64,000 nt of DNA from JAGBWK01 sp964544595 (GTDB lineage: Bacteria; Bacteroidota; Bacteroidia; Bacteroidales; Muribaculaceae): positions 175,125-239,124 of the forward strand of contig CAZJBM010000001.1 of the NCBI GenBank assembly GCA_964544595.1. Reading direction: 5' to 3'. Positions 16,640 through 24,800 of this stretch are shown piece by piece. How positions within the stretch are numbered: position 1 is the stretch's first letter; every line of letters starts with the position of its first letter. The notes beneath the pieces were generated by a model. That model saw only the letters and a program-made list of their open reading frames with translations. It did no database searches and had not been told where the DNA came from. The translations under genes were made by a program, and so were the position numbers.

Positions 16640-17929
16640 ATGAAAACAAAAATATATTCATTAATATTGCTGATGGGGGCTGTTTCCGCCGCTTGCTCCG
16701 ACAATTGGGAACCCAATGTTAAGGGCGAAGGTTACGGTCATCTTGCGGTAGGCGACATCAATGTCGCTAACGGCGAGAACATCGTCAGCCGCGCCGGCGT
16801 CTCTACCGACAATTTTATTGTCAGCGTTGCCGATGCCGACGGTCAGCAGGTTGGCTCTTGGGTTTACTCTAAGATGCCCGAACTCATCGACCTCCCTGTA
16901 GGCGCAGGATATAAGGTTTCTGTCAAATCACATAATCAGGAGCCTCAGGCTTGGGATGCGCCTTACTACGAAGGTGAGTCCGATCCTTTCGACATCCGCC
17001 TCGACGATATCACCAATATCGGCACAATATCGGCTCGTTTCTCAAACATTGCCGTCACTATCCGCTACACTGAAGATATGAAAGCCGCTATGGGCGACGA
17101 TTGCTCTGTCAAAGTTGTGGCCAATGATAACGGCTCTCTCGACTTCTCGCCAACTGAGACGCGCACAGGTTATTTCCAGGCTCTTCCCGACAGTCCTACA
17201 ATGGTAGCCACCTTCTCTGGCACTATCAATGGCTCTAAAGTTGAGCTTCGCAAAATCTACAAAGATGTTGTAGCTGGAAATCACTATTATATCACTTTTG
17301 GTTACAAAGCTCCCGATCCTTCAGTTCCTGAAGAGACTGGCGATATTTTCGTGGATCCGACCACCGGCATTTCTATCGACATGACTGTGGATAGTCAGGA
17401 TGTTCCCGGAAATGTGTCGGTTAGCGAGGACAACCTCGGCGATTCCGACCGTCCCGGCCATGAAGACCCGAAAGATCCTGTCGGTCCTGATTTGCCCGAC
17501 GATCCCGTTGTGGATGCCTTCACGCTCAACACTTCAATGTCGCTCACTCAGCCCATGGTTGCTGAGGATGGCAAAGAATACGCTATCAATATCGTGTCGG
17601 AGAATCCGTTGACAAATCTTAAGGTTAATATCGAGTCTAATTATCTTACCGACGAGTTCCTTCAGAGTGTGGGCCTGATGAAAGAATTTGATTTAGCAAA
17701 TCTCTCGCCCGAACTTGAGGAAACCCTCGGAAATCCTGAGGGATTCAACTTCCCCGTCGGTGATAAAGTCAAAGGACAGACCGATATCGACTTTGTGCTG
17801 ACTCCCTTCATCCCGCTCCTCAACCTCAGCCCGACTCCCAACGACGTTCACAAGTTCCATCTGACGATGATTGATAATAAGGGCAATGAAAAAACCGTTA
17901 CATTAACCTTCATATCCGGTGTGCAATGA
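16640..17929 (+). CDS. DUF4493 surface lipoprotein 2
   Basis: 429 residues. The lipobox is VSAAC (Cys19), followed by SDN. It contains a DUF4493 domain (about 25-235) with the conserved order FIVSVADADGQQVGSW, YKVSVKSHN, APYYEGESDPF and GTISARFSNIAVTIRY. An Asp/Pro-rich linker (about 270-295) and a short C-terminal beta domain ending in KTVTLTFISG follow. It lacks the PCMD domain of its neighbours. The stop overlaps the ATG of the third gene (ATGA), indicating translational coupling. Confidence 0.82.
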   Translation: MKTKIYSLILLMGAVSAACSDNWEPNVKGEGYGHLAVGDINVANGENIVSRAGVSTDNFIVSVADADGQQVGSWVYSKMPELIDLPVGAGYKVSVKSHNQEPQAWDAPYYEGESDPFDIRLDDITNIGTISARFSNIAVTIRYTEDMKAAMGDDCSVKVVANDNGSLDFSPTETRTGYFQALPDSPTMVATFSGTINGSKVELRKIYKDVVAGNHYYITFGYKAPDPSVPEETGDIFVDPTTGISIDMTVDSQDVPGNVSVSEDNLGDSDRPGHEDPKDPVGPDLPDDPVVDAFTLNTSMSLTQPMVAEDGKEYAINIVSENPLTNLKVNIESNYLTDEFLQSVGLMKEFDLANLSPELEETLGNPEGFNFPVGDKVKGQTDIDFVLTPFIPLLNLSPTPNDVHKFHLTMIDNKGNEKTVTLTFISGVQ

Positions 17930-20088
17930 TGAAGAAGTCTATTTTCGCGATTGCGGCTCTGGCAGGGCTGGCAATCACAGCCGGATGCTCCGATAATTAT
18001 AGCTACGATCTTGCTGGCGAAGGTAATGCGGTGTTTGCTTACACTTTCTCCAACGATGTGAAAACCGCTTCCCGCGCTGCGGCCGACGAACTTAAGGAGC
18101 AACTTGCCCAATCAGCCATTCTCTGGATTTCAAAGGCTAACGGCGACAATGGCGACGGCGCGGTGCGTAAGTATAATGGCTTGGCCAACATCCCTGTTGA
18201 GGGTGTGAAGCTTGCCGGCGGTAACTACGTTGCCGAGCTGTGGGCTGGCGACTCGGTGTCGGCCTCGTTCGATAAGAAATACTACAAAGCCCGCGTCCCC
18301 TTTACTATCTCTGCAGGTGCGACTCAGGTCGAACTCTGCGGTCGCATAGCCAACGTGGTAGCTTCTGTCAACTATTCTGCCGACGTCAACGATGTGCTTT
18401 CTGACTATACGATGACAATAGGCCACGACCGCGGGTCGCTTACATTTGATGATCCTGCCAATCAGAAAGGTTACTTCATGATGCCTTCTACCGATAAGAA
18501 TCTTACCTGGACTCTTACCGGACGTAAAAACGATGGCTCTCAGTACACCCGCAGCGGTGTGATTGAGAATGCGAAACCTTGCACCGAATATATCCTTAAT
18601 GTAAAGTGCACTCCCCAAAGTGAGGACACCGGCGCCGGATTCCTCGATATCTTCATCGATGAGACGGAAATTCCGGTTGAGGATGATATTACGATTATCC
18701 TGCCCCCCTCGATTAAGGGTTACGGATTTGATATAGCTTCAACTATCTATTCTCCGGCATTTGGCGTTGGGCGTAAATCGGTTTACATATCCGCTGCTAC
18801 AGCGTCTATGAAAAGCGTTATCGTTAAGTCTTCGCTTCTTGAGCCTATATTCGGCGAAGATGATGTGGACTTGCTTAATTCATCTGCCGCTGTGGCCGAA
18901 ACGCTCAATAATGCGGGTATCAACTGGGTTTACAACAGCAATCTCGATGGCGATTTGTCGAATCTTAAGCTTAATTTTGAAGAATCATTTATGAATAAGC
19001 TTGGATACGGCGAATATGACATTGAATTTACTGCCACCGACAGTGAAGGCAATGTCTCGGAGGCTACCATGCACATTTCGATTAGCGAAGCGAAAGTTAT
19101 AGCTAATCCTCTTCCCGAATCGTCAGTATGGGCTACCTCGGTTACATTGAGCGCCGACATCGCTGCCGACGACGCTACCAACTGTGCTATCGAGTACCGC
19201 GAGAAGGGAGCTTCTGACTGGACTCGCGTTGAGCCAGAGCTGTCAAGAGCATCTACCTCGTTCTCAGTTACCATTAACGGTCTGAAACCTGCTACTACCT
19301 ACGAATATCGCGCCGTTTGCGATGGATACGTTGGCTCAACAATGAATTTCACTACAGAGTCGGCCGAGCAAGTTGGTAATGCAGGCTTTGAGGAATGGAA
19401 CACCTCAAAAGCTCCTTATCTGCTTTACACATCTGAGATGTATTGGGATTCTGGTAACCACGGCTCCGCTACGCTCAAAAAGAATGTAACCGAGCCCGAT
19501 TCGCAATACAAACATTCAGGCAACTACTCCGCTAAGCTCGCTTCACAGTATGTCGCTCTCTTCGGCATAGGCAAATTTGCTGCCGGAAATGCCTTCGTTG
19601 GTAAATATCTTGCTACCGATGGTACCGACGGCGTGCTCGGTTTCGGCCGTCCGTTCACCTCCCGTCCTAAAGCGCTCCGCGTATGGGCCAAGTATCGCCC
19701 CGTGGCAGTCGATTACGCCAACAACAATGTCCCGGATCTTCCGAAAGGAGCAATGGATGAGGGTATCATCTACTTTGCCCTTACTGACGGCTCCGTAATG
19801 GATAGTGAATATCCCGAATATCCGATGGTTGTAAAGACCAAGAACGGACAATTCTTCGATGCGGCACGTCGCGCCAAAGGCGATGTGATAGCATACGGCG
19901 AGCATCGTTTTGTTGGCAACACTGAAGGCGATGATTTAGTCGAATTTGTGATCCCGCTCGATTACTACAAGCAGGATGCCAAGTCTAAGTATCTCATCAT
20001 GTGCGTAGCGGCCAGCCGAGGAGGTGATTACTTCTGTGGCGGTGCCGGATCTACGCTCTGGATCGATGATGTGGAATTCATCTATTAA
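17926..20088 (+). CDS. DUF4493/FN3-like/PCMD surface lipoprotein 3
   Basis: 720 residues. The lipobox is ITAGC (Cys21) then SDN. Order of parts: DUF4493 domain (about 25-230), a beta domain (about 245-395), a fibronectin type III-like domain (about 400-485; SVWATSVTLSADI, then NGLKPATTYEYRAVCDG) and a C-terminal PCMD domain (about 490-720; AGFEEWNTSKAPYLLYT, LWIDDVEFIY). Probably outer-membrane surface, co-expressed with the two upstream lipoproteins. A second ATG at 17929 is an equally possible start. The gene is followed by a strong palindromic terminator. Confidence 0.82.
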   Translation: MMKKSIFAIAALAGLAITAGCSDNYSYDLAGEGNAVFAYTFSNDVKTASRAAADELKEQLAQSAILWISKANGDNGDGAVRKYNGLANIPVEGVKLAGGNYVAELWAGDSVSASFDKKYYKARVPFTISAGATQVELCGRIANVVASVNYSADVNDVLSDYTMTIGHDRGSLTFDDPANQKGYFMMPSTDKNLTWTLTGRKNDGSQYTRSGVIENAKPCTEYILNVKCTPQSEDTGAGFLDIFIDETEIPVEDDITIILPPSIKGYGFDIASTIYSPAFGVGRKSVYISAATASMKSVIVKSSLLEPIFGEDDVDLLNSSAAVAETLNNAGINWVYNSNLDGDLSNLKLNFEESFMNKLGYGEYDIEFTATDSEGNVSEATMHISISEAKVIANPLPESSVWATSVTLSADIAADDATNCAIEYREKGASDWTRVEPELSRASTSFSVTINGLKPATTYEYRAVCDGYVGSTMNFTTESAEQVGNAGFEEWNTSKAPYLLYTSEMYWDSGNHGSATLKKNVTEPDSQYKHSGNYSAKLASQYVALFGIGKFAAGNAFVGKYLATDGTDGVLGFGRPFTSRPKALRVWAKYRPVAVDYANNNVPDLPKGAMDEGIIYFALTDGSVMDSEYPEYPMVVKTKNGQFFDAARRAKGDVIAYGEHRFVGNTEGDDLVEFVIPLDYYKQDAKSKYLIMCVAASRGGDYFCGGAGSTLWIDDVEFIY

Positions 20089-20112
20089 TCATCCGCAACA
20101 TCTTCAAATACC

Positions 20113-20162
20113 TATAACACAAGAAATCCCGGACATTTGCTCCCGGGATTTCTTGTGTTATA
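20113..20162. terminator. Bidirectional palindromic terminator
   Basis: A perfect 20 bp stem (20113-20132 with 20143-20162) around a 10 nt loop, placed between the convergent lipoprotein-3 gene and the PepSY-like gene. The outer part of the stem is A/T-rich in a way that gives a U-rich 3' side in both directions. Confidence 0.85.
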
Positions 20163-20181
20163 TACAGTCTTGAAAAACTGA

Positions 20182-20622
20182 TCAATCGTCGATACGGAGA
20201 AAACGGCCCGCGCGGTCAAATTCAAGATCGGTGCCATTCTGAAGCTCTATTTGATACTTGTTGCGCTGCTTCTCGATGTTCACTATTTTCTGCCCTTTGA
20301 AATTAGAGCTAACGTAATCGCGGATTGTCTTAAGAATCAAATCTTTTGGAACGGCATTTGAGCCGCAGTCGATTTCTTTCCATTCTCCTTTGGCGTCGAA
20401 TTCAATCTCTGTGCCGTTGTTCAGAATCACGTCATACTCAGTGCTTCCGAATGTCGGCTTATCTATTTTGATGTGACTGACCTTTTCCCCTCCGAAGTAT
20501 TTGTTAAGCATGGTCTGTGCCGCCGGGGGCAGATCCTTTACGTTGCGCGAGTTGCGGTCGCGGGCAGTCATTGGCACTACGGCAATTATTGCCAGCATCA
20601 GAATTGAGAGTAGCTTTTTCAT
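20182..20622 (-). CDS. Secreted PepSY-like protein
   Basis: 146 residues with a signal peptide (MKKLLSILMLAIIAVVPMTA, cleavage near ARDR). Two tandem PepSY-like (formerly DUF2874) repeats follow: AQTMLNKYFGGEKVSHIKID then TEYDVILNNGTEIEFDAKG, and ILKTIRDYVSSNFKGQKIV then YQIELQNGTDLEFDRAG. The beta-strand plus glycine-Asp pattern is typical of this periplasmic Bacteroidetes family, whose function is unknown. It is monocistronic; a possible -7 box TATTTTTG lies on minus at 20651-20658. Confidence 0.85.
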   Translation of the reverse strand: MKKLLSILMLAIIAVVPMTARDRNSRNVKDLPPAAQTMLNKYFGGEKVSHIKIDKPTFGSTEYDVILNNGTEIEFDAKGEWKEIDCGSNAVPKDLILKTIRDYVSSNFKGQKIVNIEKQRNKYQIELQNGTDLEFDRAGRFLRIDD

Positions 20623-20728
20623 AATTTTCTATTGTTAAGTTATTGTTTTTCAAAAATAAGTTGTGTTGCTTTCCTAAATATATAACACTTGTCGCTTAAA
20701 TAAAGTTTTTAAACATCGTGTAGGGAAT

Positions 20729-20751
20729 TTGCCGAATTATCGCTAAATTCG
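20729..20751 (+). promoter_or_regulatory. Possible promoter of the lptF/G-ribBA operon
   Basis: TAAATTCG at 20744-20751 is a good -7 box, 23 bp before the ATG at 20775. The nearest TTG is 20729-20731 with a 12 bp spacer; nothing convincing lies at 20 bp. Confidence 0.4.
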
Positions 20752-20774
20752 CGCTGAAATATGCCCCTAAGATT

Positions 20775-22580
20775 ATGTTTGGTATAAAAAGGTTATATAC
20801 GTTCATGCTGCAAACATTCCTCCCTTTGTTTGCTATGACCTTTTTTATCGTTTTATTCATCGTGATGATGCAGTTCCTCTGGCGATTTATCGATGACCTT
20901 ACGGGCAAAGGGCTGGAAATTTCGACCATAGCCGAGCTCTTTTTCTACGCAGCCTTGTCAATGGTGCCGATGGCGCTTCCGCTTGCCGTGCTTCTCGCTT
21001 CGTTGATGACTTTCGGTAATCTCGGCGAGAAATTCGAGCTTACGGCGATGAAAGCCTCAGGCGTTTCGCTGATTAAGGTGATGCGCCCGCTCATTATTCT
21101 TATGATACTCATATCTATCGGAGCATTCTTTTTCCAAAACAACGTGCTGCCCATAGCCCAGACAAAGATGTGGACTCTCCTTTATTCGGCTCGTCAGAAA
21201 TCGCCTGAAATGGAGATTCCGGAGAAGGCGTTCTACTCCCAGATTCCGGGTATTTCGGTGTATGTTGAGCGTAAGGATCCGCTCTCAGGTATGCTTCGCG
21301 ACGTGATGATCTACGATATGCGCGACGGGTCAGATAAAACCCGTATTATCGTGGCCGATTCTGGGCGTATCTCGCTTACGTCCGACAAAACCCACCTGTT
21401 GCTCAACCTATATAATGGCGAGCAATTTGAGAACCTCACGGCCCAAACCGCCGGAATCCGCTCAAACAATATGCCATATCGCCGCGAATCCTTCAGCAAC
21501 AAGGATATTGTCATGCCGTTCGATGCCAATTTCAATCGTCTCGACGAGTCGGCTATGCGCAATCAGTATGTCGGTAAAAACATATCTGAACTCAATGCCA
21601 CGATCGACTCCGTGCAACATCGCGTTGACAGCATCAACGCCGCATACGGCGAGGTGTTTAAGCATGAGGCGCATTTCGGGATTTATGCCAAGGACGTGGT
21701 GAATCCCAAGACTGGAGAAACCGAGGTTGTTATGCCTACGGCCGATATTAGGCATACGGTAGATATTGATTCGGTTTTGAACGGAACGGCCGGGCTCTCC
21801 CGCATGTCGATTTTGCAGCAGGGTCTCAACCGAGCGCAGCGTATATACCAGGAATATCAATTCAAAGCCCTTGATATCGAGGATGATATGAAGACAATAC
21901 GTCGCCATGGTATCGAGCTGCAGAAGAAATTTACCCTCTCCTTTGCGGTGATAATCTTCTTCTTTATCGGCGCGCCACTTGGTGCGATTATCCGCAAAGG
22001 TGGCTTCGGTATGCCGTTGGTTATTTCCGTTTTTCTGTTTATCATATATTATATCATCGACAATACTGGCTATAAGCTCGCTCGCGATGGACGTCTCGAC
22101 GTGGTTTCGGGCATGTGGTTGAGTTCGGTTATTCTCCTCCCGCTCGGTGTGTTTCTTACATATAAGGCCCTACACGACTCGTCGGTATTCAATATCGATG
22201 CCTACAAAGCTTTCTTTATGAGGCTTGTGGGCAAATATCCTAAGCGAACCCTCGAAGTTAAGGAATTCACAATAGAGGAAGTGGATACGACGAAGGCCCG
22301 GCTTCTACTCAACGACTTCTTGCATCAGCTCCAGGTGCTTGGAAAAGCTTATTACGGGGCCCCGTTACCGATGCGCTTGTTAGTGAAATTTAAATATCGC
22401 AAGCAGATGTCGGCCATGCAGGTTAAACTCGAGGAACTCGTTAGCTATCTCTCTAACTCAAAGAGTCATCAGGTTATTTACGACCTTAATAAATATCCTT
22501 TCCGTATGCTTTTTAAGGATATAAGTAAATATGTTCTTATCACGGAACAAATCTTAAGAACGATTTCCCCCAAGGAATAA
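20775..22580 (+). CDS. LptF/LptG family lipopolysaccharide export permease
   Basis: 601 residues. Topology of the YjgP/YjgQ family: three N-terminal membrane helices (about 12-32, 48-72, 100-122), a large periplasmic beta domain (about 130-380) and three C-terminal helices (about 385-405, 412-432, 443-465). The conserved segment FGNLGEKFELTAMKASGVS between helices 2 and 3 is the family hallmark. A cytoplasmic extension of about 130 residues follows the last helix. LptF/G form the membrane part of the LptB2FG transporter moving LPS from the inner membrane. It sits 12 bp before ribBA. Confidence 0.9.
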   Translation: MFGIKRLYTFMLQTFLPLFAMTFFIVLFIVMMQFLWRFIDDLTGKGLEISTIAELFFYAALSMVPMALPLAVLLASLMTFGNLGEKFELTAMKASGVSLIKVMRPLIILMILISIGAFFFQNNVLPIAQTKMWTLLYSARQKSPEMEIPEKAFYSQIPGISVYVERKDPLSGMLRDVMIYDMRDGSDKTRIIVADSGRISLTSDKTHLLLNLYNGEQFENLTAQTAGIRSNNMPYRRESFSNKDIVMPFDANFNRLDESAMRNQYVGKNISELNATIDSVQHRVDSINAAYGEVFKHEAHFGIYAKDVVNPKTGETEVVMPTADIRHTVDIDSVLNGTAGLSRMSILQQGLNRAQRIYQEYQFKALDIEDDMKTIRRHGIELQKKFTLSFAVIIFFFIGAPLGAIIRKGGFGMPLVISVFLFIIYYIIDNTGYKLARDGRLDVVSGMWLSSVILLPLGVFLTYKALHDSSVFNIDAYKAFFMRLVGKYPKRTLEVKEFTIEEVDTTKARLLLNDFLHQLQVLGKAYYGAPLPMRLLVKFKYRKQMSAMQVKLEELVSYLSNSKSHQVIYDLNKYPFRMLFKDISKYVLITEQILRTISPKE

Positions 22581-22592
22581 ACTTTATCTATC

Positions 22593-23831
22593 ATGACAAG
22601 CGAAAAAATACCTTCAACAGACAATATAGTGCTCGACAGCGTGGAAGATGCCCTCAAAGATTTTAAAGATGGCAAATTCGTGATAGTTGTCGATGATGAA
22701 GACCGCGAAAACGAGGGCGACCTCATTGTGGCCGCGGAGAAAATCACACCTGAGCAGGTTAATTTCATGCTCAAGCATGCGCGCGGTGTCCTTTGTGTCC
22801 CTATGACCATAAGCCGCTGCAAACAGCTCGAACTACCTCATCAGGCCGAGGTAAATACCTCAGTGCTCGGCACTCCCTTTACCATAACGGTCGATAAGCT
22901 CGAAGGATGTTCTACCGGCGTGTCGATTAACGACCGTTGCCAGACGATACGTCATCTTGCTGATCCCGACGCCCGACCCGAAGATTTTGGTCGTCCGGGC
23001 CATATTAATCCGCTTTATGCCCAAGATCAGGGTGTGCTTCGTCGTTCGGGCCACACCGAGGCTGCTGTCGATCTCGCGAAACTTGCCGGGCTGCAGCCTG
23101 TGGCCGCCTTGATGGAAATTATGAGCGATGATGGCAGCATGGCGCGCCTCCCTGAGCTTTCGATGCGCGCGAAGGAGTGGGGCCTTAAGATAATCTCTAT
23201 TAAGGATCTCATAGCCTATCGCAACAAGATGGAGAGCCTGGTTGAGAAAGGCGAGGAGGTGGATATGCCTACCGCTTACGGTCATTTCCGCATGATACCT
23301 TTCCGTCAGAAATCCAATGGGTTGGAGCATTTCGCATTGATTAAAGGCGATGTCTCCGACGGAGAGCCGGTGCTTACGCGCGTACATTCATCGTGCGCTA
23401 CCGGCGATATTCTCGGTTCTAAGCGTTGCGACTGCGGTGAGCAGCTCCATAAAGCCATGCAGATGGTTGAGAAAGAGGGTAGAGGCGTGATTGTATATCT
23501 GCAGCAGGAAGGCCGCGGCATAGGCCTTATGGACAAAATCCGCGCATACAAACTTCAGGAAGAGGGGCACGACACAGTCGAGGCTAACATCCTTCTCGGT
23601 CATAAAGCCGACGAGCGCGACTATGGAGTCGGTGCCCAGATACTTCGCTCGCTCGGCGTCGAGAAGATGCGCCTTATGACCAACAATCCCGTCAAGCGTA
23701 TCGGGCTCGAAGGATATGGCCTAAGCGTCGAGGAGAATGTGCCTATTGAGATAGCCCCTAATCCCTACAACAAGTTTTATATGCACACCAAAAAGCAGCT
23801 TATGGGGCATACACTCCATAATGTTGATTAA
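22593..23831 (+). CDS. ribBA: Bifunctional DHBP synthase/GTP cyclohydrolase II
   Basis: 412 residues, a RibB-RibA fusion. The N-terminal half has VVDDEDRENEGDLIVAAE, the DHBP synthase acidic loop, and GHTEAAVDLAKLAG. The C-terminal half has the GTP cyclohydrolase II zinc ligands Cys268, Cys279 and Cys281 (SSCATGDILGSKRCDCGEQL) and GRGIGLMDKIRAY. The two activities start riboflavin synthesis from ribulose 5-phosphate and GTP. All key residues of both halves look intact. No FMN riboswitch is visible upstream; the gene is inside an operon. Confidence 0.95.
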   Translation: MTSEKIPSTDNIVLDSVEDALKDFKDGKFVIVVDDEDRENEGDLIVAAEKITPEQVNFMLKHARGVLCVPMTISRCKQLELPHQAEVNTSVLGTPFTITVDKLEGCSTGVSINDRCQTIRHLADPDARPEDFGRPGHINPLYAQDQGVLRRSGHTEAAVDLAKLAGLQPVAALMEIMSDDGSMARLPELSMRAKEWGLKIISIKDLIAYRNKMESLVEKGEEVDMPTAYGHFRMIPFRQKSNGLEHFALIKGDVSDGEPVLTRVHSSCATGDILGSKRCDCGEQLHKAMQMVEKEGRGVIVYLQQEGRGIGLMDKIRAYKLQEEGHDTVEANILLGHKADERDYGVGAQILRSLGVEKMRLMTNNPVKRIGLEGYGLSVEENVPIEIAPNPYNKFYMHTKKQLMGHTLHNVD

Positions 23832-23834
23832 CAG

Positions 23835-24752
23835 ATGGTTGGATTGATGCGGATTAAAATATTATTATCCCTTTTGAGCATAGTCTCGTCGATCGGGGTT
23901 ATGATGGCCGAGACAAAGGTGGTCAGCGACGAGGAGGCTGGCGTTGAAGTGCTCCAGATGCCTGAAATACCTTCTTCATTAACCTCGCCGACCGATCGCG
24001 CGGCCTATCTTTTGGAGCATTTTTGGGACAATATGGATTTTGGCGACGGTAAATATGCCCGAAACGAGAAGTTTGTGGAGCAAAACGTGGTTAATTTCCT
24101 CTCGGTGATGCCTCATGCCCCCTCCGATGCGCAAGTGAATGCGATTGAAACTCTATATGAGAAATCGTCGGTCGATTCAACGTCTCTACAGCTTGTCGAC
24201 GATATGATTGAGACGTATCTCTATGGCTATGACTCGCCCATGTATAGCGAAGAGCTGTTCCTGAACTTCGTGGAAGCGCGTCTCGCCTCTGATTTTTTTG
24301 ATGCCGATTCAAAGGTGCGCGACTCTATGTTGCGCGAAAGTATTCTGAAAAATCGTATAGGCACTATCGCTACGGATTTTCATTTTGTCACACCTTCAGG
24401 CACCGACGCTACGCTGCTGTCGACAGTAGCCGATGCTGATAAGACGATACTCATTTTTTATGATCCCGAGTGCGAAGACTGCCACCGCGCTATTGCTGCA
24501 ATCAAGGAGTCTCCCGCGCTTTCAACCATAAATGTGATAGCGGTTTACGATGGGGGAGAGGCCGACGTATGGAAAGACGGACTCGATGATATGCCGCAGG
24601 GCTGGATTGTTGGTATGACTCTCGAATCGGTCGAGGAATCAGGCGCTTACGATTTCCCCGCTACTCCTACAATATTTCTTTTAGGGGAAAATGGGGTAGT
24701 ACTGTTAAAAAACACTAACGTCGATAAACTCAAAGCCGTTGTGGAAAATTAG
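23835..24752 (+). CDS. DUF5106/thioredoxin-like secreted protein
   Basis: 305 residues. A signal peptide (LMRIKILLSLLSIVSSIGVMMA) leads to a DUF5106-type helical domain (about 40-175; TDRAAYLLEHFWDNMDFGD) and then a thioredoxin/AhpC-like domain (about 185-305) with FYDPECEDCHRAI, giving a CxxC pair (CEDC), and the cis-Pro loop FPATPTIFLL. Likely a periplasmic thiol-disulfide protein. It begins 3 bp after ribBA. An internal start at the second Met (residue 5) is possible. Confidence 0.85.
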   Translation: MVGLMRIKILLSLLSIVSSIGVMMAETKVVSDEEAGVEVLQMPEIPSSLTSPTDRAAYLLEHFWDNMDFGDGKYARNEKFVEQNVVNFLSVMPHAPSDAQVNAIETLYEKSSVDSTSLQLVDDMIETYLYGYDSPMYSEELFLNFVEARLASDFFDADSKVRDSMLRESILKNRIGTIATDFHFVTPSGTDATLLSTVADADKTILIFYDPECEDCHRAIAAIKESPALSTINVIAVYDGGEADVWKDGLDDMPQGWIVGMTLESVEESGAYDFPATPTIFLLGENGVVLLKNTNVDKLKAVVEN

Positions 24753-24764
24753 TTTGGAATAAGG

Positions 24765-24795
24765 TTGGGGTTTCAGATTTATTCGCGTAAATTTG
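24765..24795 (+). promoter_or_regulatory. Promoter of dnaE
   Basis: TTG 24765-24767, exactly 20 bp, TAAATTTG 24788-24795, then 5 nt and the ATG at 24801. A near-perfect promoter and a predicted leaderless start. The TTG at 24765 could be misread as an initiation codon; it is the -33 element. Confidence 0.8.
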
Positions 24796-24800
24796 TAAGC

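Noticed and set aside
24765..24800. TTG at 24765 as start of dnaE
   Set aside because: It is the -33 promoter element and adds residues absent from the family; ATG 24801 matches the PHP start.
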